64,000 nucleotides of DNA from an uncultured bacterium (lineage in GTDB: Bacteria > Verrucomicrobiota > Lentisphaeria > Victivallales > Victivallaceae), in contig URVC01000002.1 of the NCBI GenBank assembly GCA_900551245.1, positions 70,700-134,699 on the forward strand, read 5' to 3'. The notes under the pieces were generated by a model that had not been told where the DNA came from, did no database searches, and saw only the letters and a list, made by a program, of their open reading frames with translations. The first letter of the stretch is position 1, and every line of letters begins with the position of its first letter. Position numbers and translations under genes: made by a program. Shown in pieces: positions 24,066 through 32,806 of the stretch.

Positions 24066-24461
24066 ATGAGTATGCAAGATCCGATTGCCGATATGCTTAC
24101 CCGTATCCGCAACGCGGGTGCGGCGGGCCTGAAAGAGGTCGCCATGCCCAGTTCGCGTGAGAAGGCGGCGATTGCCGCGGTTCTCAAGACCGAAGGGTAT
24201 GTGAAGGATTTCGCGGTGGCCGAAGACGGTGCCAAGCGTCGGCTGGTCATTGAGCTCAAGTATGTTGGCGGCAAGCCGGTGATCGAAGGGCTCGAGCGCG
24301 TGAGCAAGCCCTCCTGCCGGGTGCACTGCGGCAGCCGGGAGATTCCCCGGGTTCGCAACGGTCTGGGCACGGTGGTGCTGACCACGCCGAGGGGGATCAT
24401 GAGCGGTCGTCAGGCGGCGAAGGAAAACGTCGGCGGCGAAATTCTCTGCTACGTCTGGTAA
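24066..24461 (+). CDS. rpsH: 30S ribosomal protein S8
   Basis: The 131-residue protein begins MSMQDPIADMLTRIRNA and ends with the S8 signature TTPRGIMSGRQAAKENVGGEILCYVW. It binds the central domain of 16S rRNA and in other bacteria represses its own operon. Confidence 0.97.
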   Translation: MSMQDPIADMLTRIRNAGAAGLKEVAMPSSREKAAIAAVLKTEGYVKDFAVAEDGAKRRLVIELKYVGGKPVIEGLERVSKPSCRVHCGSREIPRVRNGLGTVVLTTPRGIMSGRQAAKENVGGEILCYVW

Positions 24462-24486
24462 CACTAAGAGTTAGGAACGATTCAAT

Positions 24487-25020
24487 ATGTCTCGTATAGG
24501 CAAAAAACCGATCGACATTCCTTCCGGCGTGAAGGTTTCTGTCGAGGGGGCCGAAGTGAAGGTGGAGGGCAAGGGCACGCTTGCGATGCCGCTTCCGCCG
24601 CACGTGTCGGTTGAAGTCAAGGACGGCAAGGTGTATGTCCAGCAGGCCTCTGACGACCGTCGCGCGAATGCGATGCACGGATTGACCCGGAGCCTGATCC
24701 AGAACATGGTGACGGGAGTCACGACTGGATTCCGGAAGGAGCTGGCGATTGTCGGTGTTGGTTACAAGGCGCAGCTGGCCGGTTCGAAACTGACGCTGTC
24801 GCTGGGATTTTCGCATCCGATTGTGTTCGAAGTTCCGCAGGGTGTGAAGCTCACGGTCACTCCGGACAACAAGATGGTCATCGAGGGCAGCGACAAGCAG
24901 CTGGTCGGTGAAACCGCAGCCCGGATCCGCCGGTTCCGTCCGCCGGAACCCTACAAGGGCAAGGGCATTCGTTATGTTGACGAGCGCATCGTCCTCAAGG
25001 AAGGCAAGTCCGTGGGTTAA
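24487..25020 (+). CDS. rplF: 50S ribosomal protein L6
   Basis: The 177-residue protein has MSRIGKKPIDIPSGVKV and the C-terminal signature RPPEPYKGKGIRYVDERIVLKEGKSVG. The two alpha/beta repeats of L6 are both present. It lies 25 nt after rpsH. Confidence 0.97.
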   Translation: MSRIGKKPIDIPSGVKVSVEGAEVKVEGKGTLAMPLPPHVSVEVKDGKVYVQQASDDRRANAMHGLTRSLIQNMVTGVTTGFRKELAIVGVGYKAQLAGSKLTLSLGFSHPIVFEVPQGVKLTVTPDNKMVIEGSDKQLVGETAARIRRFRPPEPYKGKGIRYVDERIVLKEGKSVG

Positions 25021-25047
25021 TCCCGGGGAGCTTAAGGAGCTGATAAA

Positions 25048-25410
25048 ATGGCTGTTATCAATCGGAAAGCACAACGTGTGCGCCGCCACATCCGGATTCG
25101 CAAGAAGGTTTCCGGCACGGCTGAGCGCCCGAGATTCTGCGTCAGTGTCACGACCAATCACATCTACTGTCAGTTTATCGATGATGTGAGCGGACGCACG
25201 CTGGCGAGCACTTCGAGCCTGGATGCGAAATTCAAGGCCGAAAACGCCCGTCCGAACATGGCGGGAGCGGCGCTGCTGGGGAAACTCGCGGCGGAGGCGG
25301 CTAAGGCGGTCAATGTTACGGAAGTGGTCTTCGACCGGTCTGGCTACAAGTACCACGGCCGCGTGAAGGCGATCGCCGAGGCGGCCCGCGAAAACGGACT
25401 CAAGTTCTAA
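25048..25410 (+). CDS. rplR: 50S ribosomal protein L18
   Basis: The 120-residue protein has the basic N-terminus KAQRVRRHIRIRKKVSGTAERPRFCV, the core NHIYCQFIDDVSGRTLASTSS and the end VVFDRSGYKYHGRVKAIAEAARENGLKF of L18. It binds 5S rRNA together with L5. Confidence 0.97.
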   Translation: MAVINRKAQRVRRHIRIRKKVSGTAERPRFCVSVTTNHIYCQFIDDVSGRTLASTSSLDAKFKAENARPNMAGAALLGKLAAEAAKAVNVTEVVFDRSGYKYHGRVKAIAEAARENGLKF

Positions 25411-25421
25411 GGGAGCGATCC

Positions 25422-25949
25422 ATGGCTAAACGTGAAAATTTCAATGAGCCGGTGCAGAGCGAATTTGACGAGAACGTCATTTCGATCAACCGGAGTGCCA
25501 AGGTGGTCAAGGGCGGCAAGAACTTCAGTTTCGGCGCCCTGGTTGTGGTCGGCGACCACAACGGCCGGGTCGGTTACGGCTACGGCAAGGCCAATGAAGT
25601 CTCCGACGCCATTCGCAAGGGCGGTGAGGCGGCCCGCCGGAATCTGATGAAGGTTCCGATGCACGGGGATACGCTTCCGCACGAGATCGAGGTGAAATTC
25701 GGCGGGGCGCGGGTTCTGCTGCGTCCGGCCAGTTCCGGTACCGGTCTGATCGCCGGCGGTGCGGTTCGTGCGATTCTCGAGCTTGCCGGCGTCAAGGACG
25801 TGCTGGCGAAGTCGCTCGGCGCGGCCAATGCCGCCAACGTGGCGAAGGCGACCTTCAAGGCGCTTTCGCAGCTCTCGACCCGCGAAGAGGTCTATGAGCG
25901 CCGCGGACTTGAACTGCCGAAGGCTGCTCCGGCTGCGGAAAACAACTAA
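25422..25949 (+). CDS. rpsE: 30S ribosomal protein S5
   Basis: The 175-residue protein has the double-stranded-RNA-binding-like domain (VVKGGKNFSFGALVVVGDHNGRVGYGYGKANEV) and the C-terminal ASSGTGLIAGGAVRAILELAGVKDVLAKSLGAAN signature. The next gene is rplO, so rpmD (L30), which lies between them in many bacteria, is missing here. Confidence 0.97.
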   Translation: MAKRENFNEPVQSEFDENVISINRSAKVVKGGKNFSFGALVVVGDHNGRVGYGYGKANEVSDAIRKGGEAARRNLMKVPMHGDTLPHEIEVKFGGARVLLRPASSGTGLIAGGAVRAILELAGVKDVLAKSLGAANAANVAKATFKALSQLSTREEVYERRGLELPKAAPAAENN

Positions 25950-25973
25950 TCAACGAATGGGAATACCTGGATT

Positions 25974-26420
25974 ATGAAACTGCATGAACTCAGTCCGAAC
26001 CCCGGTTCCCGGCAGCGGCGCAAGCGCGTCGGGCGCGGGGACAGCTCCGGCCTCGGCAAGACCGCCGGACGCGGAGAGAAGGGGCAGAAGTCCCGTACCG
26101 GTTCGAAGATCCGTCCCTTCTTCGAGGGCGGTCAGATTCCGCTGTTCCGGCGTCTGCCGAAGCGCGGCTTCAATCAGCCGAACCACATCGAGTACGCGCT
26201 GGTCAACCTGAATATTCTGGAAGACAACTTCGCGGCGGGCGACGTGGTGGATGCCGAGTCGCTCCGCGCCAAAAAGCTGCTCGGCAAGGCCGAGAAGATG
26301 ATTAAAATTCTCGCCAACGGCGAACTGACCAAGGCGCTGACGGTCAAGGCGGAGAAGTTCTCTGCCGCGGCCCAGGCCAAGATCGAAGCCGCCGGCGGGA
26401 AAGTCGAAGTGGTCGAGTAA
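25974..26420 (+). CDS. rplO: 50S ribosomal protein L15
   Basis: The 148-residue protein starts MKLHELSPNPGSRQRRKRVGRGDSSGLGKTAGRGEKGQKSR, the flexible Gly/Arg-rich extension typical of L15, and ends with the small globular domain. It sits 24 nt after rpsE and 22 nt before secY. Confidence 0.96.
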   Translation: MKLHELSPNPGSRQRRKRVGRGDSSGLGKTAGRGEKGQKSRTGSKIRPFFEGGQIPLFRRLPKRGFNQPNHIEYALVNLNILEDNFAAGDVVDAESLRAKKLLGKAEKMIKILANGELTKALTVKAEKFSAAAQAKIEAAGGKVEVVE

Positions 26421-26442
26421 CACCGGGAGAAACGGGTAGAAA

Positions 26443-27822
26443 ATGTTGACGGCATTTCTGAATACGCTGAAAGTCAAGGAGCTGCGCAATCGCCTGCTCT
26501 TCACGGCACTCATTATCGTGCTGGTGCGGTTTGCGAGCAACATCCCGTGCCCCGGAGTGGATCCGGCGGCGCTGGAGAAATTCATCACTGAAGTTACCGC
26601 CAACAGTTCCGGTGGGTTCATGGCACTGATCGACCTCTTTTCGGGCGGTGCGCTCGCGCACTTCGCCCTGGGAGCGCTGGGGATCATGCCGTACATCACC
26701 GCCTCAATCATCATTCAGCTTCTGGTCCCCGTGCTGCCCCAGCTCGAGAAGATGCAGCGCGAAGGTGAGACGGGGCGCCAGAAGATCAGTCAGTACACCC
26801 GTTATCTGACGATTATTGTCTGTATTGTTCAGGGGGCGATGGTGGCGGTTGCGATGGTCAATCCGAGCAAGCTCGGGCTGCCCAATCCGAGTGAACCGCT
26901 CTTCATCGGCTCCAAAGCCGTGTTCATTCCGATCACGGTGCTGGTGATCACCTGCACGACGATGGTTTTCACCTGGCTCGGCGAGCAGATCACCGAGCGG
27001 GGCATCGGCAACGGTGTCTCGCTGATCATCACGATCAACATTGTCTCGCGGCTGCCGCATTCGGTGATTGAACTCATCGACATGGCGATCAAGGGGCAGA
27101 CGCCGGATGGCGGAACCTTCCGTCCGGTCCAGCTGCTGCTGCTGCTCGCCGTGTTCTGCGGTGTGACCGCGGCGACGATCCTGCTTTCGCAGGGATACCG
27201 CCGGGTGCCGATTCAGATGGTCCGCAAGACGGTCGGCAAGCAGATGATGGGCGGCTCGACCTACATGCCGCTCAAGGTCAACTTCGCCAACGTCATGCCG
27301 ATCATCTTCGCCGGTGCGCTGCTGATGCTGCCGGAATACTTCTTCCAGTACATGGCTGCGCGAGGCGACGCGAGTTCGATCTGGCTGAAGCTGGCGATGT
27401 TCTTCCGGCAGGATGGTGCGGGCTATATGGTCACCTACGGTCTGCTGATTCTGGCTTTCAGCTTCTTCTGGGTGGCGAACCAGTTCAATCCGATTCAGAT
27501 CGCCGACAATCTCAAGAAGGAGGGGGCCTACATCCCCGGCATCAGCCCCGGCCAGCCGACGGCTGACTTCCTCGACACGGCGATGACCCGGGTGACGGCA
27601 GGCGGCGCGGTCTTTCTGATGGCGCTGGCGCTCTTCCCGATGTTCCTCTACAACAGCTTCCGGATTCCGTTCATGGTGGCCCAGTTCTTCGGCGGCACCA
27701 GTCTGCTGATCATGGTCGGCGTGGTGCTCGATACCATGAGCCAGCTGGAGTCTCATCTGACCATGCGTCATTACGAGGGATTTCTCAAGAGCGGACGGCT
27801 GCGCAGCCGCAGCGGCAACTGA
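26443..27822 (+). CDS. secY: Protein translocase subunit SecY
   Basis: The 459-residue membrane protein is the pore of the Sec translocon. About ten hydrophobic segments are visible. Family motifs include GIMPYITASIIIQLL in the second segment, EREGETGRQKISQYTRYLT-like sequence before the third, TWLGEQITERGIGNGVSLII, and the C-terminal GTSLLIMVGVVLDTMSQLESHL with the tail loop. The distal genes often found next (adk, map, infA, rpmJ, rpsM) are absent: a strong terminator follows. Confidence 0.97.
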   Translation: MLTAFLNTLKVKELRNRLLFTALIIVLVRFASNIPCPGVDPAALEKFITEVTANSSGGFMALIDLFSGGALAHFALGALGIMPYITASIIIQLLVPVLPQLEKMQREGETGRQKISQYTRYLTIIVCIVQGAMVAVAMVNPSKLGLPNPSEPLFIGSKAVFIPITVLVITCTTMVFTWLGEQITERGIGNGVSLIITINIVSRLPHSVIELIDMAIKGQTPDGGTFRPVQLLLLLAVFCGVTAATILLSQGYRRVPIQMVRKTVGKQMMGGSTYMPLKVNFANVMPIIFAGALLMLPEYFFQYMAARGDASSIWLKLAMFFRQDGAGYMVTYGLLILAFSFFWVANQFNPIQIADNLKKEGAYIPGISPGQPTADFLDTAMTRVTAGGAVFLMALALFPMFLYNSFRIPFMVAQFFGGTSLLIMVGVVLDTMSQLESHLTMRHYEGFLKSGRLRSRSGN

Positions 27823-27850
27823 CGCGCCGTTGGCCTTTGTTCGAACTGTC

Positions 27851-27894
27851 GGACCGGTCCGACTGGGCGTCCAGTCGAAACCGGTCCTTTTTTT
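27851..27894 (+). terminator. Rho-independent terminator of the ribosomal-secY operon
   Basis: An outer stem of GGACCGGT and ACCGGTCC encloses an inner stem of CGACTGG and CCAGTCG with a 4-nt loop, followed by seven T. It begins 28 nt after the secY stop codon and ends 15 nt before cmk. Confidence 0.95.
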
Positions 27895-27909
27895 CATTGG
27901 ACGAATGTT

Positions 27910-28578
27910 ATGAGCAATGTGATTGCAATCGACGGTCCGGCGGCGTCCGGCAAGAGCACGATTGCGAAGCGGCTTGCCGAGCGGTTTCGCATCGCCTATG
28001 TGAACACCGGGAGTCTCTACCGGGCGGTGGCGCTGGCCGCGATGCGCGCGGGGGAGAAGCTCGATTCTCTGACTCCCGCGTTTCTTTCCACGTTGAAACT
28101 GGAGTACTGCCGGGACGATTCCGGGCAGTATGAGCTGAAACTGAACGGGGAGTTCCCCGGCGCCGCCCTCCGCGCTCCCGAGATTGCCGACGGGGCGAGT
28201 CTGGTGGCGACTCAGCCGGCGGTGCGGAATTACCTGCTGGAGGTCCAGCGTTCCTTCGCCGGAGCGCAGAGGATCGTCATGGAGGGGCGGGATATTGGAA
28301 CGGTGATCTTTCCCGATGCGGAATTTAAATTTTTTGTGACCGCCACTCCGGAGGAGCGGGCGCGTCGTCGCCTCGCGCAGACCGGAGAGGTCGCCGACGG
28401 CGCGACGCTGGCGGAGGTGGCGCGGGCCATCGCGGAACGGGACCGGCAGGACTCCACCCGCGCGGTGGCTCCGCTGCGCCCGGCGCCGGATGCGGAAGTG
28501 ATCGATACCACCGGCCTGACGATCGATGAAAACGTCGACCGGATTGCCGCGAAAATTGAAGCGAAAAGCAGGAGATGA
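27910..28578 (+). CDS. cmk: Cytidylate kinase
   Basis: The 222-residue P-loop kinase phosphorylates CMP and dCMP. GPAASGKST is at residues 9-17, YVNTGSLYRAVA is the CMP-binding segment, and IVMEGRDIGTVIFPDAE carries the conserved Arg and Asp. The lid region RARRRLAQTGE follows. It is the first gene after the secY terminator and begins a run with a thioesterase, manA and argS. The Shine-Dalgarno sequence is weak. Confidence 0.95.
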   Translation: MSNVIAIDGPAASGKSTIAKRLAERFRIAYVNTGSLYRAVALAAMRAGEKLDSLTPAFLSTLKLEYCRDDSGQYELKLNGEFPGAALRAPEIADGASLVATQPAVRNYLLEVQRSFAGAQRIVMEGRDIGTVIFPDAEFKFFVTATPEERARRRLAQTGEVADGATLAEVARAIAERDRQDSTRAVAPLRPAPDAEVIDTTGLTIDENVDRIAAKIEAKSRR

Positions 28579-28584
28579 GGGAAC

Positions 28585-29001
28585 ATGTATCACGAGATGC
28601 AATATCGGGTGCCCTACGCGGATACCGACCAGATGGGCGTGGTGTATTACGCGAATTACCTGGAATATTTTGAACGCAGCCGCACGGAAATGCTCCGTTC
28701 GGTCGGACTGCCCTACAGCGAGCTGGAGAAGCAGAACATCTTCCTGCCGGTTTCAGAGGCCCACTGCCGGTATCTTGCGCCGGCGCGTTACGATGATCTG
28801 CTGACCTTCCGTTCCCGGGTCATCGAGATCAAGGGGGTGCGCATGCGGGTGGAATCCGAGGTGCGGCGCGGCGATGAGCTGCTGGTGTCCGGGTATGTGG
28901 TTCTGGTCTGCGTCAACGCCGACCGCAAGGTGGTGCGCATGAGCCGGAGTCTGATCGATGCCTGTCAATGTTTTCTTGAAGCTCCGGAGAGTGTGAAATG
29001 A
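28585..29001 (+). CDS. YbgC/FadM-type acyl-CoA thioesterase
   Basis: The 138-residue single hotdog-fold protein has the catalytic motif YADTDQMGVVYYANYLEYFE at about residues 11-30; the Asp in TDQMGVVYYANY is the catalytic acid of the 4-hydroxybenzoyl-CoA thioesterase family. It hydrolyses acyl-CoA or acyl-ACP thioesters, but the chain preferred cannot be told. GAGGGA is 5 nt before the ATG and its stop codon overlaps the manA start (ATGA). Unlike in proteobacteria it is not linked to tol-pal genes. Confidence 0.9.
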   Translation: MYHEMQYRVPYADTDQMGVVYYANYLEYFERSRTEMLRSVGLPYSELEKQNIFLPVSEAHCRYLAPARYDDLLTFRSRVIEIKGVRMRVESEVRRGDELLVSGYVVLVCVNADRKVVRMSRSLIDACQCFLEAPESVK

Positions 29002-30020
29002 GTGAATATATCGATTTTTCTCTGCTGTACCCCATGAAGTTCGCCCCGATCTATCAGGCGCGGATGTGGGGTGGAACCCAGATGAGTGAAGTGCTCGGCC
29101 GCGAAGTTCCTGCGTCGGAGGATCCGATCGGGGAGTCGTGGGAGCTGGTGGACCGCCCCGACGAACAGAGTGTTCTGCTCAACGGCGCGCTGGCCGGTCG
29201 GACGTTGCACGAACTGCTCACGCACTACGGCCGCGAACTGGTCGGCCGGAAGGCGAAATCGGTGGAGCGTTTCCCGCTGCTGGTCAAGTTGATTGACGCG
29301 GGAGACCGGCTGTCGCTGCAGGTCCATCCGGACGAGGCGGCCTGCCGGGAGATCGGTAACGGCGCCGAACCGAAGACCGAAATGTGGTACATCATCGCCG
29401 CCCGCAAAGGGGCGCAGATCCTCGCGGGGCTTTCCGGCCGCGCGACCCGTCAGCAGCTGGTGAGCCGGCTCGATTCCCCGGACGTGGAAAATCTGCTCCA
29501 GGTCTATCCGTCGCAACCGGGCGACGCCTACTTCATCACCTCCGGAACGCTTCACGCGATCGGCGGCGGCAACCTGATTCTGGAGATTCAGCAGAACAGC
29601 GACACCACCTACCGGGTGAGCGACTGGGGGCGGGTCGATGCGCACGGCAAGCCGCGGCAGCTGCATATCGCGGAGGGGGTGCGCTCGATCAACTTCATGA
29701 ACCGCACTTCGCCCCGCATCGCCGGAGTCTCCGGCACCGCCGGTCACAACCGGAAGTTCGACGTGGTCTCGCTCTGCCCGTTCTTCGCGGTCAGCGATCT
29801 GCGTCTGGTCGGCATCTGGAACGACGACACGGCGCCCTCCGGGAGTTTCCACCTGATCAGTGCGATCAACGCCCCGGTCCGGATCGGCCGCTCCGATGAG
29901 CCGGAGCAGATGGTCGAAGCCGCCGCCGGTGAGACGGTGCTGGTGCCGGCCTGCTATGGCGCTTACGTGGTCGAACCGCTCTCCTCCGGTGAAACCCGGG
30001 TGGTCAAGACGACGCTCTAA
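28998..30020 (+). CDS. manA: Mannose-6-phosphate isomerase, class I (short form)
   Basis: The 340-residue cupin interconverts mannose 6-phosphate and fructose 6-phosphate. Zinc ligands are visible in LQVHPDE (Gln and His), KTEMWYI (Glu) and GTLHAIGGGNLILEIQQNSD (His). The length matches the short Bacillus-type class I enzymes. It may feed GDP-mannose for surface sugars. Because of the upstream overlap it is translationally coupled to the thioesterase gene; argS follows after 28 nt. Confidence 0.93.
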   Translation: MSEYIDFSLLYPMKFAPIYQARMWGGTQMSEVLGREVPASEDPIGESWELVDRPDEQSVLLNGALAGRTLHELLTHYGRELVGRKAKSVERFPLLVKLIDAGDRLSLQVHPDEAACREIGNGAEPKTEMWYIIAARKGAQILAGLSGRATRQQLVSRLDSPDVENLLQVYPSQPGDAYFITSGTLHAIGGGNLILEIQQNSDTTYRVSDWGRVDAHGKPRQLHIAEGVRSINFMNRTSPRIAGVSGTAGHNRKFDVVSLCPFFAVSDLRLVGIWNDDTAPSGSFHLISAINAPVRIGRSDEPEQMVEAAAGETVLVPACYGAYVVEPLSSGETRVVKTTL

Positions 30021-30048
30021 TCAACACTGCTGAACCACGGATTTTACG

Positions 30049-31839
30049 ATGAGCTATCAATTTATCACCGATCTTGAGAATGATCTGCGGAAGCGGTTCC
30101 CGAAGTATCCGGCGGAACCGACTCTCACGCCGGACCGCTGCCCGGCCGGAATGAAGGGGGATTTCGCACTGAACTGTTTCCGTCTGGCCCGTTTCTGCGG
30201 CGGTCCCGCCGCGGCGGCGGAGGCGGTCGCCGGATATCTGAAAACCCATGCGGATGTGGAATCCGTGGAGGTGGTCAAGGCGTTCGTCAACGTCACGCTG
30301 CGCCCCGCCGCGCTCTGCCGCGATTCGGTGGCGAATGTCGGCGCACTGCTCGATTCCGCCCGGCTGGAAGAGGGCGCCCGGCGGCGCATTCTCATCGAAT
30401 ACTCCGCGCCGAACACCAACAAGCCGCAACATCTCGGCCACGTGCGCAACAACACGCTCGGCATGTCGCTCGCCTCGCTGCTCAAGCGGGTCGGTCACGA
30501 CGTCATCGAGATCAACCTGGTCAACGACCGCGGCATTCACATCTGCAAGTCGATGATCGCCTACGAGCGGTTCGGCAACGGCTGCACGCCGGAGTCGACC
30601 GGGATGAAGGGCGATCACCTGGTCGGCAAGTTCTACGTCGACTACAACCGGGCGCTGTCGGAGGAGATCAAACAGCTCCGCGCCTCCGATCCTTCGACGG
30701 AGGGAAAGAGCGACGAAGAGCTGTTTCTCGCAACCGAGCTCGGCCGCGCCACCCAGAAGATGCTGCAGCAGTGGGAGGCCGGGGATCCCGAGGTGCGCGC
30801 CCTCTGGAAAAAGATGAATTCGTGGGTGTTCGCCGGTTTCGCCGAGACCTACAAACGCATGGGGATCCATTTCGACCACACCTATCTGGAGAGCGAAACC
30901 TACCTGCTCGGCAAGGACATCGTCGCCGCCGGGCTGGAGAAGGGGGTGTTCGAAAAGCGCGAGGACGGCGCGGTCATCTGCGACCTCGGCAAGCTGGGGC
31001 GCAAGGTGGTGCTCCGCAGTGACGGCACCAGCGTCTACATCACGCAGGATATGGGGACCACTCTGCGCAAATATGAGGATTACCACCCCGAATCGATGAT
31101 CTGGGTGGTGGGCGACGAGCAGAATCTCCACTTCCAGATGCTCTTTGAAATCATGAAGCGGCTCGGATATCCGTGGGCGGATCAGCTCTACCATCTCTCC
31201 TACGGCATGGTCAACCTGCCGAGCGGGAAGATGAAGAGCCGCGAAGGCACCGTGGTGGATGCCGACGATCTCTTCGACGAGATGGCGCGTCTCGCCGCGG
31301 ATGCGTGCCGGGAGCGGGGCGGCGAAGCGCTCAGCGAAACGGAGCTGGCCGAACGCAGCGAAATCATCGGGCTCGGCGCGCTGAAGTTCATGCTGCTGAA
31401 ATTCAATCCGAAGACGACGATTCTCTTCGATCCTGCCGCGTCGCTGAAGTTCGAAGGGGACACCGGGCCGTACATCCAGTACGCCGCCGCGCGGATTCAC
31501 TCGATCGAACGGAAGGCGCGGGAGCGGAAGATCGATTTCGACGCCGCGTCGGCCGACTGGTCGCTGCTCGGCCACGAGGCGGAGAAGGCGCTGGCGGTGA
31601 CCGCCGGCTTCTATCCTGCGGTGTTGCGGACCGCCGCCGAACGGCGCGACTGTTCGGGGCTGGCGGAGTATCTGCTTGAATTGGCGAAGGCGTTCAACCG
31701 CTTCTACCGGGAGTGCCCGGTGCTGGCCGCCGAGAGCGAATCGCTGGTCGCCGCCCGGCTGGCGATGGCCGACGCGGTGCGCGCCATTCTCACCGACGGA
31801 CTCAATACGTTGACGATCCGGGTGCCGGAGGCGATGTAA
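30049..31839 (+). CDS. argS: Arginine--tRNA ligase
   Basis: The 596-residue class I synthetase has the N-terminal Add1 domain, a HIGH-equivalent HLGHVRN near residue 129 after APNTNKPQ, and KMKSREGTV near residue 393 in the KMSKS position. The C-terminal anticodon-binding helical domain (LAKAFNRFYRECPVL ... LNTLTIRVPEAM) is complete. Its 3' end overlaps the SDR gene on the opposite strand by 38 bp. Confidence 0.96.
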   Translation: MSYQFITDLENDLRKRFPKYPAEPTLTPDRCPAGMKGDFALNCFRLARFCGGPAAAAEAVAGYLKTHADVESVEVVKAFVNVTLRPAALCRDSVANVGALLDSARLEEGARRRILIEYSAPNTNKPQHLGHVRNNTLGMSLASLLKRVGHDVIEINLVNDRGIHICKSMIAYERFGNGCTPESTGMKGDHLVGKFYVDYNRALSEEIKQLRASDPSTEGKSDEELFLATELGRATQKMLQQWEAGDPEVRALWKKMNSWVFAGFAETYKRMGIHFDHTYLESETYLLGKDIVAAGLEKGVFEKREDGAVICDLGKLGRKVVLRSDGTSVYITQDMGTTLRKYEDYHPESMIWVVGDEQNLHFQMLFEIMKRLGYPWADQLYHLSYGMVNLPSGKMKSREGTVVDADDLFDEMARLAADACRERGGEALSETELAERSEIIGLGALKFMLLKFNPKTTILFDPAASLKFEGDTGPYIQYAAARIHSIERKARERKIDFDAASADWSLLGHEAEKALAVTAGFYPAVLRTAAERRDCSGLAEYLLELAKAFNRFYRECPVLAAESESLVAARLAMADAVRAILTDGLNTLTIRVPEAM

Positions 31840-32806
31840 CCGCGCCCCGGTTCCGGTGGAAGGCGATGGTGCGGCGGAGCGCTTCGCGCAGCGGCACGGC
31901 GGCGGCGAGCCCGAGTTCCTCCCGGGCCCGGGTGACGTCCGGCACATAGCGCGGCGCGGGGCCGTCGCTCCGCTTTCCCCGGATCTCCACATGCGGAACC
32001 GGCTCGAAGCAGGAGGCGGTCAAATCCGCCGCTTCGGCGATCGAAAAACTCTCCGGCGAACCGACGTTGTACGGACGGCCGGAGACTCCCTGAAACAGAA
32101 TTGTCCAGAGCCACTCCGCCAGCTCCCCGGCGTAGAGCCACGAGCGGAAGGGGCGGCCGTCTCCCTGCACCACGATCGGGCCGCCCCGGAGGCCGTCGCG
32201 GAGAAAGTTGCCGATGGCGAAGTGGATTCCGAGGTTGAGATAGGGGCCGACAAAGGCGAAACAGCGCGGCAGCAGGACGGGGAGTCCGGAGGCGATGCAG
32301 AGCTGTTCGGCTTCGAGTTTGCCGCGCCCGTAAGCGGTGACCGGATGGCAGGGGAAGTTCTCCGGAATCCCTTCCAGCTCCGGCGGCTGGACACCGTAGA
32401 CCGCGCCGGAACTGGTGAAGAGAAACCGCTCCGCCTGTGCCGTTTCCGCGAACGCAAGCATTCGCCGGGTGCCGGAGACGATGACGTCGTACATCTCCTC
32501 CGGCTGTTCGGCGAGCAGTTTCGCACTTGCGTCGGTGGCGGCGTGGATCACCAGATCGAAGGTGCCGGGCGGAAAGGGAAAGCTCCGGACATCCCCCGCG
32601 ATGAACCGGAGGTTCCGCCAGTGATCGAACTCCGGACAGGCGGCGAGGAACCGTTTCGGGTCGCGCGAAAGCACCGTCACTTCCGCCTCCGCTCCGGAGG
32701 CGCGCAGCGTGGCGAGCAGCCATTTGCCGAAGAAGCCGGTGCCGCCGGAGAGAAAGAGCCGTTTGCCATCCAGCCGCTCGCGGAACTCTGACGTGTCACA
32801 TCTCAT
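31802..32806 (-). CDS. NAD-dependent sugar epimerase/reductase (extended SDR) of a CDP-sugar cluster
   Basis: The 334-residue protein is an extended short-chain dehydrogenase. The Rossmann motif SGGTGFFGKWLL is at about residues 20-31, the active-site Ser is in FTSSGAVYG, and YxxxK is seen as YGRGK. The SSG context, in place of the TDE or TSDK of sugar 4,6-dehydratases, suggests a reductase or epimerase rather than CDP-glucose 4,6-dehydratase. It overlaps the preceding ThDP-enzyme gene by 11 nt, so the two are coupled. By position it corresponds to yerF of the yersiniose pathway, the reductase for the acetyl branch; this is an inference. The gene converges with argS and overlaps its end. Confidence 0.8.
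   Translation of the reverse strand: MRCDTSEFRERLDGKRLFLSGGTGFFGKWLLATLRASGAEAEVTVLSRDPKRFLAACPEFDHWRNLRFIAGDVRSFPFPPGTFDLVIHAATDASAKLLAEQPEEMYDVIVSGTRRMLAFAETAQAERFLFTSSGAVYGVQPPELEGIPENFPCHPVTAYGRGKLEAEQLCIASGLPVLLPRCFAFVGPYLNLGIHFAIGNFLRDGLRGGPIVVQGDGRPFRSWLYAGELAEWLWTILFQGVSGRPYNVGSPESFSIAEAADLTASCFEPVPHVEIRGKRSDGPAPRYVPDVTRAREELGLAAAVPLREALRRTIAFHRNRGAVTSPPAPGSSTY

Noticed and set aside
31802..32806. CDP-glucose 4,6-dehydratase (RfbG) as the role of the SDR
   Set aside because: The active-site context is TSSGAVYG without the Asp-Glu or Asp-Lys pair of 4,6-dehydratases, so a reductase or epimerase role is preferred.
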